Part shown: piece after piece, positions 52,588-59,845 of the stretch | Numbering within the stretch: the first letter of the stretch is position 1 | Layout: every line of letters begins with the position of its first letter | Source: Acidobacteriaceae bacterium | Lineage (GTDB): Bacteria > Acidobacteriota > Terriglobia > Terriglobales > Acidobacteriaceae | Length of the DNA stretch: 64,000 nt | Assembly: GCA_003151155.1 (NCBI GenBank) | Contig: PLWX01000256.1 | Location: forward strand, 22,347 to 86,346 | Direction: 5' to 3' | Notes under the pieces: model-generated | What the model was told of the DNA's origin: nothing | The model's database searches: none | Seen by the model: only the letters and a program-made list of their open reading frames with translations | Made by a program: the position numbers and the translations under genes

Positions 52588-54026
52588 GGCCCCAAGTGCG
52601 ACTGCTCGAACCGGCGACTATCGAGCGAATCCTCGCCGAAGCGTTTGCGCTGCTAATGGAACCGGGCGTCCGGGTTGGATCGTCAGACGCCATCGCGCTC
52701 CTGCAAGCGCAGGGCGTTGAAGTGAAGGAAGGCATCGCACATATTCCGGAAGCCTTGGCGCGCGTGGCGTTGGCTTCGGTACCGCGAGAGTTCTGGCTAT
52801 TCAATCGCGCCGGTGATCCGATGGTGCCCTACGGCGGAGACGCGGTGCATTTCGATCCCGGCTCTTCTTGCGTGCAGATGCTCGATGCGCAGTCGCAGGA
52901 AGTTCGCCGCGCTGTAACCGCAGACCTGGTGCGCATTGTGCAGGTCGCGGAGATGCTGCCGCAATACGCGGCCCAATCTACAGCCGTGGTTTGCAGCGAC
53001 TTGCCGCCGGAGATGGGTGATATCTACCGGCTGTCCGTGGTTCTGCGACATTCCAACAAGCCGATCGTCACCGGCTCGTTCTCTGCCACTGGCCTGCAAG
53101 GCATGATCGATTTGCTCATCGCGGATGCCGGTAGCGCAGACGCGCTTCGCGAAAAGCCGCGAGCGGTGTTCGATGTTTGCCCTTCTCCACCGCTGAACTG
53201 GTCGGAGTTCGGCGCACAGAATCTTGTAGAGCTGGCGCGTGCCGGCGTGCCGGCAGAGATTGTATCCATGCCATTGGCGGGTGGTGCGGCGCCGGTAACG
53301 CTCGCGGGTTCAATCACGCAGCACGCGGCAGAAGCGATTGCCGGCATCACGATTCATCAACTGGCATGCGCGGGTGCGCCGATCGTTTGGGGCGGAGCGC
53401 CGGCGATTCTCGACATGCGTACTGGAGGCGCGCCGATGGGGGCCATGGAGACGGCGATGCTCAACATGGGCTGCGCGGAGGTTGGGAAGTCGTTGGGTCT
53501 GCCGACGCACGGATACCTGGTCGCAAGCGATTCGAAACTGGTGGACGAGCAATGCGGAGCAGAGTCGGCGCGTTCCGCAGTGCTCGGTGCATTGACGGGT
53601 ATCAATATGATCTCGGGCGCCGGCATGCTCGATTCGCTGGCCACATTCTCGGTGGAGAAACTCGTCCTCGACGCGGAATCCATCGCATCGGCACAGCGGT
53701 TGGTTAGCGGCGTAGAAAGTTCTTACTCGTCATTCGCTATCGATGCCTTTGCAAAGGCGGGCCTGAGCGGAGAGTTTCTCAAGCTGCCGGAGACCCGCAA
53801 ACTTTTCCGCCAGGAACAACACATCCCTTCGAGCGTGATCGACCGTGCGTCACGCCAGGATGGTGCTCAGAAAGATGCCCTCTCTCGAGCCGCCGATCGC
53901 GTAGAAGAACTGGTGGCGCAATATCGGATGCCCGAGATTGGTGGAAGTGTACTCGACAAATTCCAAGAGATCCTGGAACGTGAGAGCGGACGACGCTGCG
54001 CGAAATCCGCTGCCGGTTCAAGGTAG
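52584..54026 (+). CDS. MttB-family methyltransferase, non-pyrrolysine
   Basis: The start is ATG 52584, overlapping the corrinoid stop; 480 residues. MttB-superfamily TIM barrel with RLLEPATIERILAEAFALLMEPGVRVG near the start and GGAPAILDMRTGGAPMGAMETAMLNMGCAEVGKSLGLPTHGY in the middle. No in-frame TAG: the pyrrolysine-coded amber of archaeal MttB is absent, so it belongs to the non-Pyl branch that includes glycine betaine, carnitine and proline betaine demethylases. It transfers a methyl from a quaternary amine to the corrinoid protein. No activase (RamA) or THF methyltransferase is in view. Confidence 0.88.
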   Translation: MRPQVRLLEPATIERILAEAFALLMEPGVRVGSSDAIALLQAQGVEVKEGIAHIPEALARVALASVPREFWLFNRAGDPMVPYGGDAVHFDPGSSCVQMLDAQSQEVRRAVTADLVRIVQVAEMLPQYAAQSTAVVCSDLPPEMGDIYRLSVVLRHSNKPIVTGSFSATGLQGMIDLLIADAGSADALREKPRAVFDVCPSPPLNWSEFGAQNLVELARAGVPAEIVSMPLAGGAAPVTLAGSITQHAAEAIAGITIHQLACAGAPIVWGGAPAILDMRTGGAPMGAMETAMLNMGCAEVGKSLGLPTHGYLVASDSKLVDEQCGAESARSAVLGALTGINMISGAGMLDSLATFSVEKLVLDAESIASAQRLVSGVESSYSSFAIDAFAKAGLSGEFLKLPETRKLFRQEQHIPSSVIDRASRQDGAQKDALSRAADRVEELVAQYRMPEIGGSVLDKFQEILERESGRRCAKSAAGSR

Positions 54027-54617
54027 GATTTCGATAGTCAGAACGTCATTCGAGATCAGCGGATATCCCGTGTGGGTCGCCGGATCAAGACCATCGCCCT
54101 TGCGCATCAACAACCGGTGCGTCTCCACATAGAGCTGATATTTTCCGGGCTGTTCGGGAAGACGAACCGAACGAAACCAGCCATCGGGATCGCCATCGAA
54201 GCGATACGGTAAGCGTACCGGATCGGTATTCAGCGTGACGTAGCGCCATTTGCAGCACGACGCATTCTCCGCGGCATAGGATAATTTTCGCGTTGCGCTG
54301 CCGTCGGAAAGGTAGGCGAGGTTCGCGATGTCGGCGGCGTTGCTGGCCTCCAGAACCTCGAGTTGCCACATCCGGGCCGACTTTGCCGTGTAGAACTCCT
54401 GGAAGCGCAACGTGTCTCCGCGATGAAACTTACGCGTGTCGCCAGCCGTTTTGATTTGCAATTCGACGCCCCACGGATTGTCATTCACCGCGGCATCGTG
54501 TTCGCGTTCGAACTGGGTCTTCGAGCAGGCCAGCATCGCGGCTAAGAATCCCACCATGAACGAAACCAAAAAACAGCGGAGAAGCAAGCCCAGAGCGGCT
54601 TGGCGAGCAGCGGTCAC
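54018..54617 (-). CDS. exported hypothetical lipoprotein
   Basis: GTG 54617 lies 8 bases after GGAGG and fits better than the track's 54644 start; 199 residues. Signal peptide with lipobox-like end (CFLVSFMVGFLAAMLACSKTQ). The mature domain is beta-rich (GVELQIKTAGDTRKFHRGDTLRFQEFYTAK; YRFDGDPDGWFRSVRLPEQPGKYQLYVETHRLLMR) with Cys-Cys in ASCCKWRYVT. Family unknown. Its stop overlaps the end of the convergent methyltransferase gene by 9 bases. Confidence 0.65.
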   Translation of the reverse strand: MTAARQAALGLLLRCFLVSFMVGFLAAMLACSKTQFEREHDAAVNDNPWGVELQIKTAGDTRKFHRGDTLRFQEFYTAKSARMWQLEVLEASNAADIANLAYLSDGSATRKLSYAAENASCCKWRYVTLNTDPVRLPYRFDGDPDGWFRSVRLPEQPGKYQLYVETHRLLMRKGDGLDPATHTGYPLISNDVLTIEILP

Positions 54618-54703
54618 GTTGTGCACCTCCATTCGAATAGACACCGCTGCAACTTCACAAGTGCCGAGTTTCTGCCGCGGCCGAAGACGTGTACTCTAAT
54701 CCG

Positions 54704-55147
54704 ATGTCACGCGAATATCCGGAAAGGCCGCTGCTCGGCGTCGGCGGCGTAATCATTCACGAAGGACGCGCGCTTATCGTGCGTCGGGCCAGCGAACCAC
54801 TGAAAGGCGAGTGGTCGATCCCGGGTGGCTTAGTCGAACTTGGAGAGAAGCTAGTCGACGCGGTGCAGCGCGAGGTGCAGGAAGAAACCGGATTGATCGT
54901 GGAAGCGGGCGAGGTGCTGGAGTTGTTCGACAGCATCTGGCGCGACAAGGATGGACGATGCCAGTATCACTATGTCCTGGTCGATTATCTTTGCCGCGTG
55001 ACCGGGGGAGAACTGCAGGCAGCTACGGATGTGAGCGATGCGCGTTGGATCGCGGCCGACGAGATTGAAAACTTCGGTCTGCGCGCACCGACGATCGGTG
55101 TGATACGCAAAGGCTTCGAAAGAGAAAAGGCTCATCGCTCTGCGTAG
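54704..55147 (+). CDS. Nudix hydrolase
   Basis: The start is ATG 54704 (MSREYPERPLLGVGGVIIHEG), not GTG 54689; 147 residues. The Nudix box is complete: GLVELGEKLVDAVQREVQEETGLIVEAG, with the REVQEE metal-binding core. Preceding GEWSIPGG and following YHYVLVDYLC fit ADP-ribose or dihydroneopterin-type Nudix enzymes. Substrate not determined. A hairpin overlaps its 3' end on the opposite strand. Confidence 0.9.
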   Translation: MSREYPERPLLGVGGVIIHEGRALIVRRASEPLKGEWSIPGGLVELGEKLVDAVQREVQEETGLIVEAGEVLELFDSIWRDKDGRCQYHYVLVDYLCRVTGGELQAATDVSDARWIAADEIENFGLRAPTIGVIRKGFEREKAHRSA

Positions 55148-55160
55148 CAGCGACGAGCCT
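55117..55160 (-). terminator. terminator on the minus strand beneath the Nudix 3' end
   Basis: As minus-strand RNA, AGGCUCGUCGCU pairs with AGCGAUGAGCCU (12 pairs, one G-U) and is followed by UUUCUCUUUC. On the plus strand the same position is an A-C mismatch with no T-run, so it acts for minus transcripts. It lies about 95 bases after the small ORF at 55255. Confidence 0.75.
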
Positions 55161-55254
55161 ATTCCGGTGTACTGTTGAGTTTGGCTAGAGGCGTTACGCT
55201 TGCGCGGCCTCAGCAAAACCCTACGGGGTTTGCGAGCACTTCGGGCGCGACGCC
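55161..55254 (-). ncRNA. possible structured RNA / 3' UTR
   Basis: Between the 21-codon ORF and its terminator the minus strand reads as dense stems: GCAAACCC-CGTA-GGGTTTTGC, and GAGGC ... GCCTC. Sequence composition differs from a typical spacer. It could be a structured 3' UTR or a small RNA. Inference only; no family recognised. Confidence 0.3.
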
Positions 55255-55320
55255 CTAAGCCTCAGCCACCTCACCAATCTTCAGGTTCGAAGATCTACCA
55301 CAACTGTCAGACAAGGTCAT
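55255..55320 (-). CDS. 21-residue small ORF with consensus SD
   Basis: Too short for the ORF track. Reads MTLSDSCGRSSNLKIGEVAEA then TAG, from ATG 55320. The ribosome site is exceptionally strong: GGAAGGAGGTGG with 5 bases to the ATG. It lies 63 bp downstream of the exported His-rich protein gene and about 95 bp before a terminator, on the same strand. It might be a peptide (leader, toxin or RiPP precursor) or a translation artefact; no partner enzyme is nearby. A single Cys is present. Confidence 0.4.
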   Translation of the reverse strand: MTLSDSCGRSSNLKIGEVAEA

Positions 55321-55383
55321 CGGACCACCTCCTTCCCGGTGTAAACGCAGATTAGCAAAAGGCAGAGTAGCCCGCAACTTCCG

Positions 55384-55947
55384 CTACTCACCCATGTAGA
55401 GCACGTGTACGTACGTGCCCAGCCGGGTGTTGTAAGCAATGTAGTAGCCGGGATCGTCGGGATCGTCGTAAAGCACGATGTCGTCCGAATCCCACAGCCA
55501 GCCATCGGTATAGCCCACGTCATACGGTGCGACGCCGAAATAAAATCCGTTGAACCAGAAGCGACCCGGTCCACCGCCGCCTAATCGCCAAATGTGACTC
55601 GGGCCGAATTCGCCGGGGAAGTGTCCATGTTCCCAGGGCCGATCGAGATGGTGGTGGGCATCTCCGCCCGCGTGCCCGATCCACTCATCATTGCGGGCGT
55701 GCACATGAGGATAATCCGGATGCCCCGGCTGATCGGCGAAGCCACGTCCGCCACGTTGTTCGCCAGCCCGCGGTGCCGGCATCTGCGCACGACCGGGCGC
55801 GGGACCATGTTGCGGAATGTGGCCGCCACCGAATTCTGCATGGCCGCCTTGCGCTGGCCTTCCACCACCTTCATGTTGTCCGCGCTGCGCGTACGCGATT
55901 GCGAATAACAACAACACGGTTGAAACAAGTGCAAAAACCTTTCTCAC
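55384..55947 (-). CDS. exported His/Gly-rich protein
   Basis: The start is GTG 55947 (RKVFALVSTVLLLFAIAYAQ), 5 bases after GGAGG; the track's 55998 is upstream. 187 residues. Signal cleaved after AYA. Mature: Gly/His-rich region (HEGGGRPAQGGHAEFGGGHIPQHG), then HVHARNDEWIGHAGGDAHHHLDRPWEHGHFPGEFGPSHIWRLGGGGPGRFWFNGFYFGVAPYDVGYTDGWLWDSDDIVLYDDPDDPGYYIAYN, an acidobacterial surface-protein type. May bind metals. Divergent from the hemerythrin operon. Confidence 0.7.
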   Translation of the reverse strand: MRKVFALVSTVLLLFAIAYAQRGQHEGGGRPAQGGHAEFGGGHIPQHGPAPGRAQMPAPRAGEQRGGRGFADQPGHPDYPHVHARNDEWIGHAGGDAHHHLDRPWEHGHFPGEFGPSHIWRLGGGGPGRFWFNGFYFGVAPYDVGYTDGWLWDSDDIVLYDDPDDPGYYIAYNTRLGTYVHVLYMGE

Positions 55948-56149
55948 GATTTCCTCCACTCTCGATTCAGATCGAATGCAGAGGAAGTGGGATGCCAAAC
56001 CTCGGAGTGAACGGGCGCCATTTGCACTTCTTTACGCAGACCGGGCATCGAGCAATTTCTGGGCTCCATCCAAAATTGCGTGACTTGAAAGCCGCGCTGA
56101 CCGCATCTCGGCGGGTCTCTTCTGCGTATACTGTTGACGGAGGTTTTCA

Positions 56150-56854
56150 ATGAGTTCTCTCTCGCGCCGTGATCTGCTTCACAAGGCACCTCTCGCCCTT
56201 ACAGGACTCGCACTCACGACCTCGGTGTACGCGGAGGAGAAGAAGGATGAAACGGAAGTCACCGCCACCGAAGACCTGATGCGCGAACACGGCGTGATTC
56301 GCCGCGCGCTGCTGGTGTACGCGGAACTCGTGCCGAAATTGCGCTCCGATCCAGGTGCGATCGATCCGGCGGCGCTGAATAAAACGGCGAAGCTGTTTCG
56401 TAACTTCGGCGAGGACTATCATGAGCGCCAACTCGAGGAGCAGCACATCTTTCCGACGATCCGAAAAATGAATAAGCCTGCACTGACGCACTATGCAGAC
56501 GTGCTTACGGCGCAGCACCAGCGTGGCCGCGAGGTCACCGATTACGTGCTCGCAGTGACGGGCGGCAAGATCGGCAAGCAGCACGCCGACGAGTTGGCGA
56601 AGATCTTCGACAGCTTCACCCTGATGTACCAGAACCACGCGGCGCGGGAAGACACGATCATCTTCCCTGCCTGGAAAAAGAATTACACGAACAAGCAGCT
56701 CGATGAGCTCGGCGATCAGTTCGAAGAGATCGAGCACAAGACGTTCGGCAAAGATGGTTTCGACGACGCCGAGGAGACGATCAGCAAGATCGAAGAGACA
56801 CTGGGCTTTGCCGACATCGCGCAGTTCACGCCGCCCGCTCCGCCGAAGCCATGA
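56150..56854 (+). CDS. Tat-exported hemerythrin-domain protein
   Basis: 234 residues. Tat-like signal (MSSLSRRDLLHKAPLALTGLALTTSVYA; RRDLL twin Arg). Hemerythrin HHE-type ligands: EDLMREHGVIRR, NFGEDYHERQLEEQHIFPT, AQHQRGREVTDYV, and YQNHAAREDTIIFPAW. Hemerythrins bind a diiron site and sense or carry O2 or nitric oxide. SD GGAGG. First of three overlapping genes (ATGA with doxX). Export of a hemerythrin-like protein suggests a periplasmic redox role. Confidence 0.9.
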   Translation: MSSLSRRDLLHKAPLALTGLALTTSVYAEEKKDETEVTATEDLMREHGVIRRALLVYAELVPKLRSDPGAIDPAALNKTAKLFRNFGEDYHERQLEEQHIFPTIRKMNKPALTHYADVLTAQHQRGREVTDYVLAVTGGKIGKQHADELAKIFDSFTLMYQNHAAREDTIIFPAWKKNYTNKQLDELGDQFEEIEHKTFGKDGFDDAEETISKIEETLGFADIAQFTPPAPPKP

Positions 56855-57282
56855 GCGTGCTGCATCGCATCGTGCATTCCGACGCACCGCGCGCGACTCT
56901 GCTCGTACGCCTGCTGGTCGGCTGCGTCTTTCTTAGTGAAGGCATCCAGAAATTTCTCTTCCCGCAGGCACTCGGCGTCGGCAGGTTTATCAAGATCGGT
57001 ATTCCTGCACCGCAATTCTTCGCGCCTTTCGTGGGTGCGGTGGAAATCATCGGTGGCGCGATGCTGATCGTGGGGCTGCTTACGCGACTGGCATCGGTTG
57101 CGCTGATGATCAACATCAGCGTCGCGATTCTGACCACCAAGCTGCCGATGCTCGCGAAGTCTGGATTCTGGGCGACAGCCCATGAAGCGCGCGTGGATTA
57201 CTGCATGCTGCTGGGCACGATCTTTCTGCTCATGGTGGGCGCCGGCCCTCTCTCGATCGACGATAAAATCGAAGCCGGATGA
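56851..57282 (+). CDS. DoxX-family membrane protein
   Basis: 143 residues with four membrane helices: LLVRLLVGCVFLSEGIQKFLFPQALGVGRF, APFVGAVEIIGGAMLIVGLLTRLASVALMINISVAI, and MLLGTIFLLMVGAGPLSID. The pattern GEGIQKFLFP and G-VE-GG is DoxX-like. DoxX proteins act with redox partners in membranes; the partner here could be the upstream hemerythrin. Coupled by ATGA on both sides (56851-56854 and 57279-57282). Confidence 0.88.
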   Translation: MSVLHRIVHSDAPRATLLVRLLVGCVFLSEGIQKFLFPQALGVGRFIKIGIPAPQFFAPFVGAVEIIGGAMLIVGLLTRLASVALMINISVAILTTKLPMLAKSGFWATAHEARVDYCMLLGTIFLLMVGAGPLSIDDKIEAG

Positions 57283-58418
57283 ACGCCGCACCAACGCCGG
57301 CCGAAACGCGCAAACCTTCTCTCGGCGAGCTCGCACTGGTATTTCTTAAGCTCGGCACGACCGCCTTCGGCGGACCGGCAGCGCACATCGCGATGATGCA
57401 CGAGGAATTCGTGCGCCGGCGTAACTGGATCACGGAAAAAGATTTTCTCGACCGCCTCGGCGCCGCCAACTTAATTCCGGGACCGAGTTCGACCGAGATG
57501 GCCATCCACATCGGATTGCTGAAGCGTGGCTGGCGCGGACTGCTGGTCGCGGGAGTGTGCTTCATTCTTCCGGCAGCCATTCTCGTGGGATTCATCGCCG
57601 CGATTTATGTTCGCTTCGGAGAACTGCCACGTGTAGCGGGTGTGTTGTTTGCGGTAAAGCCGGTGGTGATCGCGATCATCGTGCAAGCCTTCTGGACATT
57701 GAGCAAGACGGCAGTGAAGAACTGGTGGCTCGGGATCATCGGCGTGCTCGGAGCAGTGGCATACGCGTTTCGCGTGCATGAGTTGTTAATCCTGCTTGGC
57801 GCAGCAGTACTGGCGTCGGTTCCGCTGTGGACCAAGCGTGCTGCCGTGCTATGGATGGCCACGATTCCAGTCGCCGCAGGCGTCACCGGACAAATGCCAG
57901 TCACGCTCCCCCGACTCTTTCTGACATTCCTGAAAACCGGATCGGTGCTGTTTGGCAGCGGCTACGTCCTGCTGGCATTTCTGCGCGCTGACTTCGTGGA
58001 TCGCCTGCACTGGCTTACGCAGAAACAATTACTCGATGCCGTCGCGGTCGGCCAGATCACGCCGGGACCGGTGTTTACGACTGCGACTTTCATCGGTTAC
58101 GTCGTGGCCGGATCGCGAGGGGCGGCCGTCGCAACCGCGGCAATTTTTCTTCCGGCATTCGTGCTGGTCGCGATTAGCGGGCCGCTGGTCTCACGCATTC
58201 GCGAATCCAAGGTCGCCTCGGCGGCGCTGGATGGAGTGATCGTGGCTTCGCTGGCGTTGATGGGGGTGGTCGCGTGGCAACTTGGTCGAAGTGCGATTGT
58301 GAACTGGCAGACGGGGTTGATCGCTATCGTGAGTGCGGTGTTGTTGTTGCGTTATCGGACGAATTCGGCGTGGCTGATTTTGGGAGCGGCGATGGTGGGC
58401 CTGGTTTGGCGACCGTAA
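57279..58418 (+). CDS. chrA: chromate transporter, long-chain CHR family
   Basis: 379 residues with two CHR repeats: GELALVFLKLGTTAFGGPAAHIAMMHEEFVRRRNWITEKDFLDRLGAANLIPGPSSTEMAI in the first half, and LFLTFLKTGSVLFGSGYVLLAFLRADFVDRLHWLTQKQLLDAVAVGQITPGPVFTTATFIG in the second. About ten membrane helices. ChrA exports chromate and may help oxyanion or proton balance. Third gene of the hemerythrin-DoxX-ChrA operon. Chromate specificity is by homology only. Confidence 0.9.
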   Translation: MNAAPTPAETRKPSLGELALVFLKLGTTAFGGPAAHIAMMHEEFVRRRNWITEKDFLDRLGAANLIPGPSSTEMAIHIGLLKRGWRGLLVAGVCFILPAAILVGFIAAIYVRFGELPRVAGVLFAVKPVVIAIIVQAFWTLSKTAVKNWWLGIIGVLGAVAYAFRVHELLILLGAAVLASVPLWTKRAAVLWMATIPVAAGVTGQMPVTLPRLFLTFLKTGSVLFGSGYVLLAFLRADFVDRLHWLTQKQLLDAVAVGQITPGPVFTTATFIGYVVAGSRGAAVATAAIFLPAFVLVAISGPLVSRIRESKVASAALDGVIVASLALMGVVAWQLGRSAIVNWQTGLIAIVSAVLLLRYRTNSAWLILGAAMVGLVWRP

Positions 58419-58427
58419 AACGCGAAA

Positions 58428-58613
58428 GCGCGATGGAGTGAAGTCCATCGCGCCTTTACCGCAGGGGCTAAAGCCCCACATTTTTTCAGCCTCTGAATCA
58501 CCCGGCTGAAGCCGGGTGCTACCTCAAAGCAAAGTCAAAGCAAAATCCTGATGACCGCTTGAGGATGCTGGGCTCAAGCCCGACTCCTCTTGTTGACGTT
58601 GGCCTTAAGGCCA
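58428..58613. repeat. cluster of GGGCTNNAGCCC palindromes
   Basis: Five perfect palindromes in 186 bp: GCGCGATGGA-N6-TCCATCGCGC (58428-58453), GGGGCTAAAGCCCC (58464-58477), CCCGGCTGAAGCCGGG (58501-58516), GGGCTCAAGCCC (58570-58581) and TGGCCTTAAGGCCA (58600-58613). Four share a GGCY-NN-RGCC core. This repeat type is common between acidobacterial genes as I recall. The first may also terminate chrA weakly. Confidence 0.75.
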
Positions 58614-58625
58614 GCGCTTCCACCG

Positions 58626-58889
58626 CTAAAACGGTTTTCGCGGAATGATCTGGTCATCGTTGATGAAGAACTGTGCCGAGCACATCTGCGAGCCGCAGAT
58701 GACGGGCAGCAGTCCCGCAACCTGTTTTCTGGTGATCAACCCCAAGGTGCCGCACGTCGGACACGAGAGCACTGCCCAATAAGGATCGATCGATTCCCCA
58801 ACTTCGCCCGCGTTTTCCAAAACAAAGATGGTGCCAGGCTCCATCTGTTCGGGGATCCATTCGTTCAGGATACTGATTTCCGCGATCAT
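58626..58889 (-). CDS. small zinc-ribbon-like protein
   Basis: 87 residues from ATG 58889, with SD AAGGGGGAAA. N-terminal acidic segment (MIAEISILNEWIPEQMEPGTIFVLENAGEV), then LSCPTCGTLGLITRKQVAGLLPVICGSQMCSAQFFINDDQ. The four Cys (CPTC ... CGSQMC) form a plausible zinc site. No signal peptide. It lies 45 bp downstream of the MerR regulator on the same strand and may be co-transcribed. Family not recognised beyond the zinc-ribbon pattern. Confidence 0.7.
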   Translation of the reverse strand: MIAEISILNEWIPEQMEPGTIFVLENAGEVGESIDPYWAVLSCPTCGTLGLITRKQVAGLLPVICGSQMCSAQFFINDDQIIPRKPF

Positions 58890-58934
58890 CGTGTTTCCCC
58901 CTTGTCGCCGCTTTCTGGGGCGGCGAGTGAATGG

Positions 58935-59405
58935 TTAAGAAGCTTTACGCCGCCCAGCTTTTTGTTTGGACGACACTGCCGATTGCGCGTGCTTCTTGCC
59001 AATACGTGCCCGCAGCCGCTGCACCGTGTCGGTCAGGCACACGGAAAGAATCGGCTGCTTCGAATTCTTGAGGATGTTGATGACTGCGTGCGCGGAATCT
59101 TCCAGGTACAGATTCCGGCCGTCGGTGAGCAGGTGGTACTCGGCGCCGTCGCTCACGGTTTCCACCAACCGTTTGCCGAGTTCACGCTGCAGGAAGCGCA
59201 TCACTTTGCGCACGCGCTGCAACGAGAATCCGCGCTGACGTAGCTCACAGAGAACGGCGACCTCGGCGAGGTCGTCCATGGAATAGAACCGCTTGTGCCC
59301 TTCGCGGGCGGGGACCACGATGCCGCGTTCATCCCACCACTGCAACTGACGGGCGGTGATGTCGGTCAGTGCCACGACGTCCCTGGATGAGAACCGACTG
59401 TTCAT
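58935..59405 (-). CDS. MerR-family transcriptional regulator
   Basis: 156 residues. N-terminal winged HTH (FSSRDVVALTDITARQLQWWDERGIVVPAREGHKRFYSMDDLAEVAVLCELRQRGFSLQRVRKVMRFLQREL) is MerR-like; a C-terminal domain follows (VETVSDGAEYHLLTDGRNLYLEDSAHAVINILKNSKQPILSVCLTDTVQRLRARI) with a Lys-rich tail. Two cysteines, so metal sensing is possible but not shown. The promoter and operators at 59414-59478 suggest autoregulation. The zinc-ribbon protein gene follows. Confidence 0.88.
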   Translation of the reverse strand: MNSRFSSRDVVALTDITARQLQWWDERGIVVPAREGHKRFYSMDDLAEVAVLCELRQRGFSLQRVRKVMRFLQRELGKRLVETVSDGAEYHLLTDGRNLYLEDSAHAVINILKNSKQPILSVCLTDTVQRLRARIGKKHAQSAVSSKQKAGRRKAS

Positions 59406-59413
59406 AACCCCGT

Positions 59414-59452
59414 CGATACAAAAACATTCTGTATCGAAAATGTTTGAAACAT
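59414..59452. promoter_or_regulatory. nested operator palindromes of the MerR gene
   Basis: Three overlapping inverted repeats: CGATACA-N9-TGTATCG (59414-59436), AAACATT-N10-AATGTTT (59422-59445) and ATGTTT-g-AAACAT (59440-59452). They span from the transcription start to the -10 of the MerR promoter. Confidence 0.65.
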
Positions 59453-59478
59453 AATATCGGTGGGTTGTGCGCTGTCAA
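59451..59478 (-). promoter_or_regulatory. sigma-70 promoter of the MerR gene
   Basis: Minus strand: TTGACA, 16-bp spacer, TATTAT. The -35 is perfect and the -10 matches 5 of 6. Leader of about 38 nt to the ATG at 59405. Confidence 0.75.
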
Positions 59479-59596
59479 GGCGCAATGCGGGTTCGCCTGT
59501 GGAAGACTACTCCCGCATTATTCGATTGGACGTATGAACGAAACGGAGGGAAGTGAATGGATGATGAAATTGGAGGGCTCCGAGAGAAACCCAGAA

Positions 59597-59797
59597 TTAT
59601 CCGTCGCCTACGAAGTGCACGATCTCGAGTTCGTCGCCATCTTTTAACGTCGTCGCTTCCCAATCGCACGAGGAACAATTTCGCGCTTCAGTTATACCGC
59701 AACCTGATCGGAGTTTCATAGCAAGCTGCTCGACGAAATCGATGAGGGTCGACACGTTGGCGACTTCTCTTCCGTCACCATTGCTCTCGAGGCGCAT
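59597..59797 (-). pseudogene. thiS: decayed thiS (sulfur carrier protein)
   Basis: The ORF from 59842 ends in TLKDGDELEIVHFVGDG, a ThiS C-terminus; ThiS should end in GG, here GDG. The start, MRLESNGDGREV, is ThiS-like from 59797. The middle is scrambled in this frame (LRSGCGITEARNCSSCDW), but the next frame reads SDQVAV*LKREIVPRA, matching the ThiS core (VAVELN-REIVPRxxW). Thus one inserted base (near 59707), a GAA-to-TAA nonsense change and one lost base (near 59671) restored the frame by compensation. No other thi gene is in the window. Confidence 0.78.
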
Positions 59798-59845
59798 ATA
59801 TCGATAGTAAATCGGCTTGGGCCGCGGATTTTCCACGCGCAATCG

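Noticed and set aside
52584-54026. Pyrrolysine-containing trimethylamine methyltransferase
   Set aside because: The frame is fully open with no TAG inside, and no pyl genes are in the window.
55317-55574. 85-residue minus-strand ORF overlapping the His-rich protein
   Set aside because: Out-of-frame shadow with no start signal; the His-rich frame has signal peptide and SD.
59534-59647. Short plus-strand ORF with GGAGGG antisense to the thiS remnant
   Set aside because: Its frame is the complement of the decayed gene; the SD-like GGAGGG lies inside the frame and not before its start.
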